From positions 1-39,466 of the forward strand of contig JASJEE010000006.1 of NCBI GenBank assembly GCA_030064835.1: a DNA stretch of 39,466 nt, written 5' to 3'. A program made the translations under genes and the position numbers. The notes under the pieces are model-generated. The model did no database searches and was not told where the DNA came from. It worked only from the letters and a program-made list of their open reading frames with translations. Of the stretch, positions 8,886 through 17,189 are shown piece by piece. The DNA is from Microcoleaceae cyanobacterium MO_207.B10 (GTDB lineage: Bacteria; Cyanobacteriota; Cyanobacteriia; Cyanobacteriales; Microcoleaceae). The first letter of the stretch is position 1; every line of letters starts with the position of its first letter.

Positions 8886-9292
8886 AAAATTATCTCCTCC
8901 TTTTGAATATGAAAAACCAACAATTTTATTTGATATCTTTCTAGCACAGTTTGTACAAACGAATCTGAAAAAAAATCTTGATAAATATCTGTAGGTATAG
9001 CTAAATAAAGCACTCGTTCTGAAGCAAATTTTTCTAATGCTAAACGATAGTTAAGAAATTGACCGACAGCTAGATGGAATTCAGAAACTACAGACCTGCC
9101 AACAAAGCTTTTTATTTCTACTGCTATTTTTTGAGTAGCTTTTTCAGCCACAATAAACTTTTCTGCTTCGGGGTCTATATTAATCTTAAATTGTTTAGTT
9201 AGCTTAATAAATAGAGGATCGTTAGTAATTGTCCATCCATCTTTTTCTAAAGCGTTTCGGACTGTATCGTGAAAGATATCTTTTGCTGACAT
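8873..9292 (-). CDS. xisH: XisH family protein (PD-(D/E)XK-like)
   Basis: The 139-residue protein begins MSAKDIFHDTVRNALEKDGW, the typical XisH opening, followed by TITNDPLFIKL. It has KIAVEIKSFVG (55-65), whose E59 and K61, together with D25 further upstream, fit the endonuclease-like fold assigned to XisH. SEFHLAVGQFLNYRLALE is also characteristic. It is the first gene of a two-gene operon with xisI. Whether it cuts DNA is not established. No excisable element or matching recombinase gene is visible in the window, so this is an orphan xisHI pair. Confidence 0.93.
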   Translation of the reverse strand: MSAKDIFHDTVRNALEKDGWTITNDPLFIKLTKQFKINIDPEAEKFIVAEKATQKIAVEIKSFVGRSVVSEFHLAVGQFLNYRLALEKFASERVLYLAIPTDIYQDFFSDSFVQTVLERYQIKLLVFHIQKEEIILWKN

Positions 9293-9469
9293 AATTCATA
9301 TATCTGATATATCAAAAAACCGTTTATTTGATGTCAAAGCATTACTCTCTAAACTTTTAACCAGATGTTTAACCTATTTTTGGTGCTTAGTCATGGTAAT
9401 AGACGATCGCTCTTTTATAGTCGAAGAGGCGATCGCCTTTGATTATTTATTCACTGGTATGGAAAATAC

Positions 9470-9889
9470 CTAAGCAAGCAAAAGAAAAATTTCTTGTGCT
9501 AGTAAATCAATGATTTTTTGACTCCACTTGATTTGATTACCAGTCCATTTGCTTTGTCGAGACTCTACTTGATAAACCCTGGCATATTTTTTGCCCATTT
9601 CAGTTAATTCCCACTGCCATTTACCGCGTTTGCTTTTCAACTTTTGTTGCAAACCTAGTTTTTCCAGGACTTGATTTACTTTGCGAGCAGAAGTTTTTTC
9701 TCCCACTTTCTCAGTTAGCTCCTGAGCAATTTGAGTAGGAGTTAGATCGATGTTGTCCAATAAAACTGGACTTTTCGTTTCTCTTGTCATATTATGTAAT
9801 TGAAATAAATTTGTTCCGAGCCAGATACCCACAACTGCAATCGATGGGCCTGGCTTTTTTTGTTGGAAAGATACAACAGATGAGGCCAT
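9470..9889 (-). CDS. hypothetical protein with a probable winged-helix domain
   Basis: No firm family is recognised for this 139-residue basic protein. The middle region (LTPTQIAQELTEKVG, then SARKVNQVLEKLGLQQ and KGKWQWELTEMGKKYARVY) has the pattern of a helix-turn-helix followed by a beta wing, as in the C-terminal domains of some phage antirepressors and small regulators. A DNA-binding role is therefore an inference. The first 40 residues look disordered. It stands alone between xisH and the herA-nurA operon on the same strand, about 270 bases from nurA. That gap (9890-10162) contains nothing recognisable. Confidence 0.6.
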   Translation of the reverse strand: MASSVVSFQQKKPGPSIAVVGIWLGTNLFQLHNMTRETKSPVLLDNIDLTPTQIAQELTEKVGEKTSARKVNQVLEKLGLQQKLKSKRGKWQWELTEMGKKYARVYQVESRQSKWTGNQIKWSQKIIDLLAQEIFLLLA

Positions 9890-10162
9890 CCTCTGTCTAT
9901 TTTGTTTTCCAGATCCATTCTAACTACTCTAGGATAAAATGACAACAATTATTTAAAAAAAAATATAAATATATGGCTACATCTTATACATAGTACTTTT
10001 TAGACAAATAAAAAATTAATTTTGCAAATAAATCTTACAACAAATATTTTTTGCAGAATGACGCTATGGCCATAATTTCTGTAGATGTGTGACTTGTGTA
10101 GGTATTTGGCCACATCAGGTTGGATTTTAGACATTAAAAGTGGCCATTCACTTGAGCGATCG

Positions 10163-12313
10163 CTACTTTTCCCCACGCTTTCTTAGCTCTGCAATTAGGG
10201 ATTTAATCTCATCCTGTACTTCTTGACTCAACTTGTCGCGAGCAAAAGTTGCTGCTTCGTGGGCGTGGTAAATAACATTTGGAATCAGAATAGGTAAACC
10301 ACCTGCACCATTTCCAGTATCAAATGCTGATTGGGTATGACTGCCATCGCGTTCCCAATTTTCTGCTACTAACCAAGAGAGCATTTTATCCAAGTTTTTT
10401 TCATACATAGAAGTATTTTGCTGACCCTCGACATCTATCGCAACTTCCAACCGAGGAATTAAAAAGTGAGCTGCTCCACCAGATTCACTCTGAACTATAG
10501 ATTGATATGCAGATGCTGGAGCGGCATAACACATCAGCACTCCTACTTTTGCACAAGCATAAATAAAAGGATCGTAGTCACTGATGTCAAGAATATTTTC
10601 TTCGTAATTTTCTTTCTTTTTCTGGATACGTTGGCAAATAAACTCAGACCAATCATCTGATTTCTCTTCTGCTACCAATTCTAGTTTGTCATCTTTTAAA
10701 ATCACTGCTGGTAGGGAAGTATCAACCAGAGCAATATCGGAGAAACGACGTATAACTGAGCAAGTCGTCAAAAGTCGCTCTGGATCGAATTTTTTTGACT
10801 GCTTGGCTACACCAACAAAGAGAAGATGGGATACTGCGGTATCTGCAAAAGGAACTCTATACACCTGCTCAACATTAACAGTTTTTTCCCCTGCAACGGG
10901 ATGAGTATGCAAATACCAAAATACTATGGGAGCTAACCAAGAAAGCTCAGGATTTTTAACAGCAGCTGCATAAGTTATTTCACCCCTTGGAGTTGAACGA
11001 GTATTGTGAATAACATCAGTAAACTTCTCAATTTGATTTCTAACAATTTTTCCGTACAATGTATCTGCTTCATAAAAATTTAAGCGATGCACTACAGGAA
11101 ATACACGACCATCACGGAACATTAGAGTAGGTTTAGCCTGGGAATCTCCTGGTAAAGTTCCTAGAGGACGCCAATTAACGTTTTTGGTACAAATTCGGAA
11201 GTCTTCATCATATTGACGGAGTTCCATTGCTGCCATTCGAGAATGCTTAAAGTCTGCTGCACCTGACGGACGCATTAGCTCTGGAGATAGCAATAAACCG
11301 TTGACAGCAGCATCATAGTCCTCATATCCTCTGAGTTGATCGGGAAAAATGTCAAAATCTAGGTATTGCTCTGGGATGCCATTGTTATTATTAACCACCA
11401 TTGCTGCTGCTGAACTTGTTACTATTACTGGGTCTGGTGGAATAAAGCTGCCTGGATTATGAGCAATAAAAAGGTCTGCTACAGAAGCATCTGTGCCGGC
11501 TGCCGCTTTGTGCTGATTAGCTGGTGGTACTCGTTCCGAAATAAATTTGTTTCCTACAATTTTCTCCTTTAACCTTTCTTCTACTTTTTGTTCATCTAAG
11601 GTAGCACGTTCTCCATTCCGATAAAAGTATCTAGCTTGTGCTGGTAAATCTAGAATACCAGCAATTTCATCTACCGAGCGATCGAGACGCCAGAATCGCT
11701 GAAAATAACTTCTTGTCCACAGTAGTCGCTCTTCCAACCTCGCTGATAGTATCTTTACGTTTTCAGTTTGCCCTAGTTGCAACCTACGCTCAATATCATC
11801 TCCTAGTTGATTTAGGTCTTTGACTACCCACTTAGCCATTTCTAATACCAAGTTGACAGGATTTTCTTCTTTCAACTTAGGTGCAATATTAATGATTGCC
11901 GATGCGTGACTTTCAGAACTTATATGACTTTGAGCAATCCTTTCTAAAACAGAACGTGCTTCATCCTGACGTTTCCTTTCTGCTGGATCGAGTTGCTCCT
12001 CATCAACTTTTGCTCTGGAAGTAACCTTAGACCTTTCACTATCAATCCCAGGAATATCCTTAAATAGATCGAGTTGTCGAGGTACTTTCTCTGGGTGAAG
12101 GTAAACATAAGGTGGTGCCCCTCTTCCTTTGGTTCGACGCTTTTTTTCTTTGAAAAGTTTGCCCTCCTTCACCATTTGATTGAGAAGATTGCGTACACCT
12201 CTTTTAGATAGCAGAGCATTCCCACGATCTAGATGCTCAAAAACTTCTGCAAATTCTAGACCATCTGGTTTTTTTGCCAGTAAATTTAGAATATCTGATT
12301 CTGTTCCTGCCAT
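10163..12313 (-). CDS. nurA: NurA-domain nuclease with N-terminal winged-helix region, HerA partner
   Basis: This 716-residue protein combines an N-terminal winged-helix-like segment (1-75; DILNLLAKKPDGLEFAEVFE, then KRGVRNLLNQMVKEGKLF), a helical linker (about 105-260) and a C-terminal half resembling the NurA 5'-3' nuclease. Probable catalytic and core residues are D275 in AAAGTDASVAD, D401 in LMFRDGRVF, the strand LLFVGVAKQSKKF (497-509) with K504, and the terminal GGLPILIPNVIYHAHEAA (671-688). The start is supported by a strong GGAGGAGG Shine-Dalgarno inside the end of herA, which it overlaps by 28 bases. NurA proteins load into the HerA ring for DNA end resection in archaea, and related bacterial pairs have been linked to phage defence. 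The assignment rests on these motifs and the HerA context. Confidence 0.75.
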   Translation of the reverse strand: MAGTESDILNLLAKKPDGLEFAEVFEHLDRGNALLSKRGVRNLLNQMVKEGKLFKEKKRRTKGRGAPPYVYLHPEKVPRQLDLFKDIPGIDSERSKVTSRAKVDEEQLDPAERKRQDEARSVLERIAQSHISSESHASAIINIAPKLKEENPVNLVLEMAKWVVKDLNQLGDDIERRLQLGQTENVKILSARLEERLLWTRSYFQRFWRLDRSVDEIAGILDLPAQARYFYRNGERATLDEQKVEERLKEKIVGNKFISERVPPANQHKAAAGTDASVADLFIAHNPGSFIPPDPVIVTSSAAAMVVNNNNGIPEQYLDFDIFPDQLRGYEDYDAAVNGLLLSPELMRPSGAADFKHSRMAAMELRQYDEDFRICTKNVNWRPLGTLPGDSQAKPTLMFRDGRVFPVVHRLNFYEADTLYGKIVRNQIEKFTDVIHNTRSTPRGEITYAAAVKNPELSWLAPIVFWYLHTHPVAGEKTVNVEQVYRVPFADTAVSHLLFVGVAKQSKKFDPERLLTTCSVIRRFSDIALVDTSLPAVILKDDKLELVAEEKSDDWSEFICQRIQKKKENYEENILDISDYDPFIYACAKVGVLMCYAAPASAYQSIVQSESGGAAHFLIPRLEVAIDVEGQQNTSMYEKNLDKMLSWLVAENWERDGSHTQSAFDTGNGAGGLPILIPNVIYHAHEAATFARDKLSQEVQDEIKSLIAELRKRGEK

Positions 12314-13869
12314 TTATTCACCTCCTCCGCTAAATTAGGTGTTGGCGCACCATGTGTAATTTTTTGATGACGACGAATTTTGATTAATGCGGGGTGACGC
12401 ATAATATCGGTTGCTGATGAAATAATGGCTGTTCCTTTTGCTAGTTTAGGAATGCGCGATACTGTTTCTTCCGCAATATCTCCCATCGTGCCAGATACTA
12501 ATCTCAAGTCATCAGGATCTAGGGCAAAAACCACCCGTGTGTTGCAAGTTAAAATTACCTGCTTATCCATTGAGGAAGGACTTTGAGTAATTAAGATAAC
12601 GCCAATTGCATCATGACGCGCCGTGCGAATTAGTTCCCGGATCACAAAGGTTGAGGGGGTTGTTTCTCCTCCTGCAGGTAAAAAAAAGTGAGCCTCATCA
12701 AGAATAAATACGAAAGGTGGAACTCGATCGCGTTTTCGGAGTGTTTGTAGCATTCGCGCTGTTCCTCCCACGATTAAATTCCGAGAATTTTGACCTAAAT
12801 GACCAACAAAAATATTTAATATCGGTCTGTCTGCTAACTCATCTAACCAGCTTTCTGTTTTTGTTGTTAACAAGGGGTTACGCTTAAATGCAGCTTCTAC
12901 CTTTTTTGCTGCCCTAGTTCCCACTGCTTTTTGACCAAAGTCACCCGCTACCTTTTGAATTTCTTCTATAATTTCATTGATACTGATATCGACTTTTCCA
13001 GTTTCCTCCAAGCTTTTAAGAGCTTTGCTGAAAACTACATCATAAGCAAAAGAAACTATCTCAGATTGATCTAATGTTAGGTTAGGCACAAATCCCATAA
13101 ATTCACTTAATCCAATTACAGAGTAAGGAATCCGAAAATCTTTACCAGCTCGAAAGTTCAGTCCGCCAAGTTTTTCTGTCGCGTTGATTGTGTCTCCTAG
13201 TACATCAAAGGCAACTATTGGTATTTGATGCCGTTCCAATTCTTCAATACAAACTCCCACACAATAACTTTTACCTACCCCTGTTTTACCGACTATTGCT
13301 ATGTGTCGAGCGATCGCTTCCATTGGCAAGATAAATTCAACTGAGCTATTGCCTGATTCAACTCGCCCTATATAAAAACCTCCATCTGGTGAATCTGGAA
13401 TGTTGAGTATCTCCGGAATCCTATCTGCTGGAAGTTCATAGACACCTTTACCTGTTTGTGCTAACTGATTCGGTTCTTTTATTTCTAAACTTTCACTATT
13501 AGTTAAGTGTATTTCACCTAGTAGCTCTGTCGCCATTACCCTTGTAACGTGGGGAGAGCGATCGTTTGGTCTAGAATCTCTTTTACCTACCTGATAAGCA
13601 AGATTTTGTTGTAGAGAAGAGGGATTTGCCCTGGGATTATCTTCTGTACCTTTGATAATACGTCCATAATGAACAAAGTCTTCTGTGTCACGCTCAATTA
13701 TCACATAAGTTCCTAAAGATGGCCTCTGTCCCGTATCAACATGAAATGGTACTTCGTCAAAAGTTGGGGAACCTAGATAGGGGTCTGAAGAAACTGTCCC
13801 TATTCGCGATTCCTTTGTTAAGACAAGTCTGGCCTTAATACTTGTATCTGCTTTTTGAGCCAACTGCAT
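12286..13869 (-). CDS. herA: HerA-family hexameric DNA translocase (DUF87/FtsK-like ATPase)
   Basis: The 527-residue ATPase has an N-terminal barrel (IGTVSSDPYLG, then VPFHVDTGQRPSLGTYVIIE), Walker A IVGKTGVGKS (192-201), Walker B PFVFILDEAHFFLP (385-398), a sensor LITQSPSSMDKQV (426-438), and ELIRTARHD (412-420), which could supply the arginine finger between subunits. FDVLGD and GRVESGN are also HerA-type. It would pump double-stranded DNA as a hexameric ring and control a bound nuclease. The downstream gene begins inside its last 28 bases, so the pair is one transcription unit. It is divergent from hypF across 245 bases. A VirB4/TraC-like ATPase is less likely because of the HerA barrel and the nuclease partner. 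Confidence 0.88.
   Translation of the reverse strand: MQLAQKADTSIKARLVLTKESRIGTVSSDPYLGSPTFDEVPFHVDTGQRPSLGTYVIIERDTEDFVHYGRIIKGTEDNPRANPSSLQQNLAYQVGKRDSRPNDRSPHVTRVMATELLGEIHLTNSESLEIKEPNQLAQTGKGVYELPADRIPEILNIPDSPDGGFYIGRVESGNSSVEFILPMEAIARHIAIVGKTGVGKSYCVGVCIEELERHQIPIVAFDVLGDTINATEKLGGLNFRAGKDFRIPYSVIGLSEFMGFVPNLTLDQSEIVSFAYDVVFSKALKSLEETGKVDISINEIIEEIQKVAGDFGQKAVGTRAAKKVEAAFKRNPLLTTKTESWLDELADRPILNIFVGHLGQNSRNLIVGGTARMLQTLRKRDRVPPFVFILDEAHFFLPAGGETTPSTFVIRELIRTARHDAIGVILITQSPSSMDKQVILTCNTRVVFALDPDDLRLVSGTMGDIAEETVSRIPKLAKGTAIISSATDIMRHPALIKIRRHQKITHGAPTPNLAEEVNKWQEQNQIF
12321..12328 (-). promoter_or_regulatory. strong Shine-Dalgarno for nurA inside herA
   Basis: Read on the minus strand this is GGAGGAGG, about seven bases before the nurA ATG and inside the last codons of herA. 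It fixes the nurA start and indicates translational coupling. Confidence 0.8.
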
Positions 13870-14114
13870 AAATTATTTTTTGTAATTAATTATGAATTAT
13901 TTATAGCAATTTTTGGGAATTCTGACAATAACAAACAAGAAAAATAAATAGACTTGACCAGAGAAAGGATTTTTAGAAGAAAATTATGAATCTAGCTTAA
14001 TCTTGAATTGAAGACCCACTTATACTAAAAAAAATATTTGTTAAATATTCTCTTGACAAATAGTTTTTAATTTTAGCTATAGCTAAGAAGTCTGAAACGA
14101 TATCTCTATAATAT
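13870..14114. promoter_or_regulatory. divergent control region between herA and hypF
   Basis: This 245-base AT-rich region must hold both promoters. Towards hypF there is TTGACA at 14053-14058, with a possible TATAGC at 14078-14083 (a long 19-base spacer). A TATAAT at 14107-14112 lies only two bases before the hypF ATG and is too close to act as its -10 unless the message starts inside the gene. No Shine-Dalgarno was seen before hypF. No clear promoter was picked out for herA. Confidence 0.4.
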
Positions 14115-16478
14115 ATGTCTCAAACAGCAGAACAAATTCGCATCTATGGCACTGTGCAAGGTGTCGGTTTTCGCCCTACTGTCTACCGCATTGCTAAAAC
14201 ATTAGGTTTGCGCGGTGAAGTCAGTAATGACGGACAAGGTGTCTTAATTAAAGTTGTGGGCGATCGCTCTACTATCGACCAATTTATCGAAAAAATTCAT
14301 TCTGAACGCTCTCCACTTGCCCACATCGAAACTATTACGCGCCACCCCCTGGAAAACGCAAATTTCCCAGATTTTATCATCGCCTCCAGCACCAGTAACA
14401 CCGTTCGTACCCAAATAGCCCCGGATGCTGCCACCTGCTCCAACTGCAAAAGTGAAATATTCGACCCTTTGAGTCGGTGGTATCGTTACCCATTCACCAA
14501 TTGTACCCACTGCGGACCTCGCCTCAGTATCATCAAAAAATTACCTTATGACCGCAAAAATACAACTATGGCAGATTTTAACCTTTGCCAAGAATGTCAG
14601 CAAGACTATTCCGATCCCCTCAACCGTCGCTTCCACGCTCAACCTACTGCTTGTCATGTTTGCGGACCGAAAGCTTGGTTAGAAAGAGCGGATGGTAAAC
14701 CAGTCAGTGCCGATATGTTCTCAATGTTGGATGATGTGGATGCGGTTTGCACTCTGATCCAACGAGGAATGATAGTTGCTATCAAAGGGTTAGGGGGTTT
14801 TCATCTTGCCTGCGATGCCACAAATGAGGAAGCGGTGCAAAAATTACGTCATCGCAAACGTCGCCCAGATAAACCTCTGGCTTTGATGGCGCGTGATATT
14901 GAGATGATTTCTGAATATTGCAGTATTAGTGAGACGGAACGGAAGTTACTTGAAAGTGTAGCTGCTCCTATTGTTTTGTTGGAACCAACTATTGGACAAC
15001 AGTTAGCACCTAGTGTTGCACCCGGACAAAATACTTTGGGTTTCATGTTGCCGTATACGCCATTGCATCATTTAGCGTTGCGCCGTTTGAATGTTCCCAT
15101 AGTGTTAACAAGTGGCAATTTTTCTGATGAACCTCAGTGTATTGACAATGAAGAAACGCGGGAGAAACTATCAGAAATTGCCGATTATTTTCTAATACAT
15201 AATCGCCCAATTTTTAATCGGGTTGATGATTCTGTGGTGCGAGTTATTAAAGAAGTTCCTCAAGTATTACGTCGCGCTCGTGGTTATGCTCCTGCCCCGA
15301 TTAATTTGCCTCCTGGATTTGCAGATATTCCTCCTATTTTGGCAATGGGAAGTGAGTTAAAAAATACTTTTTGTTTATTGCGTGATGGGCAGGCTATTTT
15401 ATCTCAACATATTGGGGATTTGGAAAATAGTTTAGCTGCCAAAGCTTATGAAAAAACTTTGAATCTTTTTTTGGGTTTATTGGAGGCGAAACCGAGTGTA
15501 ATTGTTGTGGATAAACACCCAGAATATTTATCAACAAAACTGGGGAAAGATTTGGCGAATGCTAATAATTTGAAAATAATTGAAGTGCAGCATCATCATG
15601 GTCATATTGCAGCTTGTATGGCAGAAAATGGATTAGATATTGATTGTCAGCCAGTTTTAGGAATTGCTTTAGATGGCTTGGGTTATGGGGAAGATGGAAC
15701 TATTTGGGGTGGTGAATTTTTATTAGCAGATTATCGTGGGTTTAAACGTTTAGGAGCTTTTAAACCTGTAGAAATGATTGGAGGGGAACAAGCTATTTAT
15801 CAACCTTGGCGAAATACTTACGCCCATTTAGTCGCTGCTTTTGGTTTAGATTTTCTTAAGAATTACGAAAATTTAGAATTATTTAATTTTTTCCAAACAA
15901 AACCTCTAACTTTGCTGAATCAAATGATACAAAAAAAGATTAATTCTCCTCTAGCTTCTTCTTGTGGACGGTTATTTGATGCAGTAGCTGCTGCAATTGG
16001 CATTTGCCGGGAATCATGTAGTTATGAGGGCCAAGCTGCGATAAACTTAGAGGCTTTGGCAACAGAGTATTTATTAAATGATGCTGAAGAAATCGAAGGT
16101 TATAAATTTGATATGTTAAATTTAGACACAGATAGTAAATTCCCTCTTACTTATCTGGTGCCACAGCCGATGTGGCAATCCTTACTGATAGATACAAAAC
16201 AAAGTGCTACTCCGGCTCTGATGGCAGCTAAATTTCATCAAGGATTGGCGATCGCTATTTCTGAGATGGTAGCTGAATTTCATCAGAGTTGTGAGTTTAA
16301 TAAAGTCGCTTTGACTGGTGGGGTATTTCAAAATAAATTGTTACTGACAAAAGTGAGCGATCGCCTAACTAAAATGGGCTTGGAAGTGTTGACTCACAGT
16401 CAAGTTCCACCTAATGATGGAGGTTTATCTCTGGGTCAAGTAGCGATCGCTGCTGCTAGAATGGGAGTAAGAAAGTAG
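14115..16478 (+). CDS. hypF: HypF carbamoyltransferase, [NiFe]-hydrogenase maturation
   Basis: HypF uses carbamoyl phosphate and ATP to make the thiocarboxamide on HypE that becomes the cyanide ligands of the active site. The 787-residue protein has the full domain order: acylphosphatase (about 7-92, GTVQGVGFRPTVYRIA), two zinc-finger pairs (C108/C111, C130/C133, C158/C161, C180/C183), a YrdC-like domain (about 215-400, IKGLGGFHLACDA, KPLALMARD, VLTSGNFSDEP) and a Kae1-like domain with HHHGHIAACMAENG and GIALDGLGYGEDG. It ends with ALTGGVFQNKLL and PPNDGGLSLGQ. Length is normal. It opens the hyp cluster, 153 bases before hypC. Its TAG stop lies at the first unit of an AGTAGGGG octamer array, so the last two or three residues may be repeat-derived. 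Confidence 0.97.
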   Translation: MSQTAEQIRIYGTVQGVGFRPTVYRIAKTLGLRGEVSNDGQGVLIKVVGDRSTIDQFIEKIHSERSPLAHIETITRHPLENANFPDFIIASSTSNTVRTQIAPDAATCSNCKSEIFDPLSRWYRYPFTNCTHCGPRLSIIKKLPYDRKNTTMADFNLCQECQQDYSDPLNRRFHAQPTACHVCGPKAWLERADGKPVSADMFSMLDDVDAVCTLIQRGMIVAIKGLGGFHLACDATNEEAVQKLRHRKRRPDKPLALMARDIEMISEYCSISETERKLLESVAAPIVLLEPTIGQQLAPSVAPGQNTLGFMLPYTPLHHLALRRLNVPIVLTSGNFSDEPQCIDNEETREKLSEIADYFLIHNRPIFNRVDDSVVRVIKEVPQVLRRARGYAPAPINLPPGFADIPPILAMGSELKNTFCLLRDGQAILSQHIGDLENSLAAKAYEKTLNLFLGLLEAKPSVIVVDKHPEYLSTKLGKDLANANNLKIIEVQHHHGHIAACMAENGLDIDCQPVLGIALDGLGYGEDGTIWGGEFLLADYRGFKRLGAFKPVEMIGGEQAIYQPWRNTYAHLVAAFGLDFLKNYENLELFNFFQTKPLTLLNQMIQKKINSPLASSCGRLFDAVAAAIGICRESCSYEGQAAINLEALATEYLLNDAEEIEGYKFDMLNLDTDSKFPLTYLVPQPMWQSLLIDTKQSATPALMAAKFHQGLAIAISEMVAEFHQSCEFNKVALTGGVFQNKLLLTKVSDRLTKMGLEVLTHSQVPPNDGGLSLGQVAIAAARMGVRK

Positions 16479-16521
16479 GGGAGTAGGGGAGTAGGGGAGT
16501 AGGGGAGTAGGGGAGTAGGGA
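16474..16521. repeat. AGTAGGGG octamer array between hypF and hypC
   Basis: About six copies of AGTAGGGG run in tandem. The first copy contains the TAG stop codon of hypF. This is a short tandem repeat of the cyanobacterial type. The remaining bases up to hypC show no clear terminator. Confidence 0.9.
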
Positions 16522-16631
16522 GGTAAAATTAAAATATTGCCTACACTACATTGATGCACTCTCTAGTAACTCAAAAAATGGATAAAAAAATTTGTTTTGA
16601 TTTTAGTAAAAGTTTAATTAATTGAATAAAA

Positions 16632-16880
16632 ATGTGTTTAGGTATTCCCGGTCAAATTACAGAAATAACTAATGCCGAGCATAAGTTGGCAATGGTTAGT
16701 ATTAGTGGGGTAAAACGAGAGGTTAATATTGCCTGCATAGTTGATGAAGAACATCCGGTTGAGTCTTGTGTTGGCGACTGGGTGTTAGTTCATGTGGGTT
16801 TTGCCATGAACCGTTTAGATGAGGAAGAAGCAACAGAAACTTTGAAATTATTGCAGGAAGTCGCTGCGGTGATGAATTAA
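16632..16880 (+). CDS. hypC: HypC hydrogenase maturation chaperone
   Basis: The 82-residue HypC/HupF family protein carries the Fe(CN)2CO fragment with HypD and delivers it to the hydrogenase large subunit. The essential cysteine follows the initiator (MCLGIPGQI), which also proves the start. The central GDWVLVHVGFAMNRLDEEEA is the second family signature. Small size is normal. No strong Shine-Dalgarno is visible. It lies between hypF and hypD, separated from hypD by a 309-base block of palindromic repeats. Confidence 0.96.
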   Translation: MCLGIPGQITEITNAEHKLAMVSISGVKREVNIACIVDEEHPVESCVGDWVLVHVGFAMNRLDEEEATETLKLLQEVAAVMN

Positions 16881-16884
16881 AATT

Positions 16885-17154
16885 TAGGTTGGGTTGAAAA
16901 AATGAAACCCAATCTATTTAATAAATAAAATTATAATGTAGGTTGGGTTGAGGAAACGAAACCCAACATATTCAAGACTTACGCATTACAACGCATTTTC
17001 GTCATTGCGACCAACAGGGTTTGCGGAGCAGTCCGGAACGGATAGCAATCTCAAATCCTAATTTTTCCTACCTCATGCGTAAGTCCTGATTATATTTATT
17101 TCTGACAACTGATAACTGATTTGTTGGGTTGCGCTAGCGCTTAACCCAACCTAC
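16885..17154. repeat. composite palindromic repeats between hypC and hypD
   Basis: Two short TAGGTTGGGTT...AAACCCAA palindromes (from 16885 and 16938) are followed by an element bounded by GACTTACGCAT (about 16977) and ATGCGTAAGTC (to about 17087), which holds CGTCATTGCGACC and AGCAATCTC. The block closes with TTGTTGGGTTGCGCTAGCGCTTAACCCAACCTAC ends (here at about 17121-17154). The GTAGGTTGGGTT family also occurs at 33104 and 35381. No gene lies in this spacer. Confidence 0.75.
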
Positions 17155-17189
17155 GATATGACAACTTATAACAGAAACGGAAACAATTT

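Noticed and set aside
14107-14112. TATAAT as the hypF -10 box
   Set aside because: It ends two bases before the ATG, too close for transcription to start upstream of the start codon.
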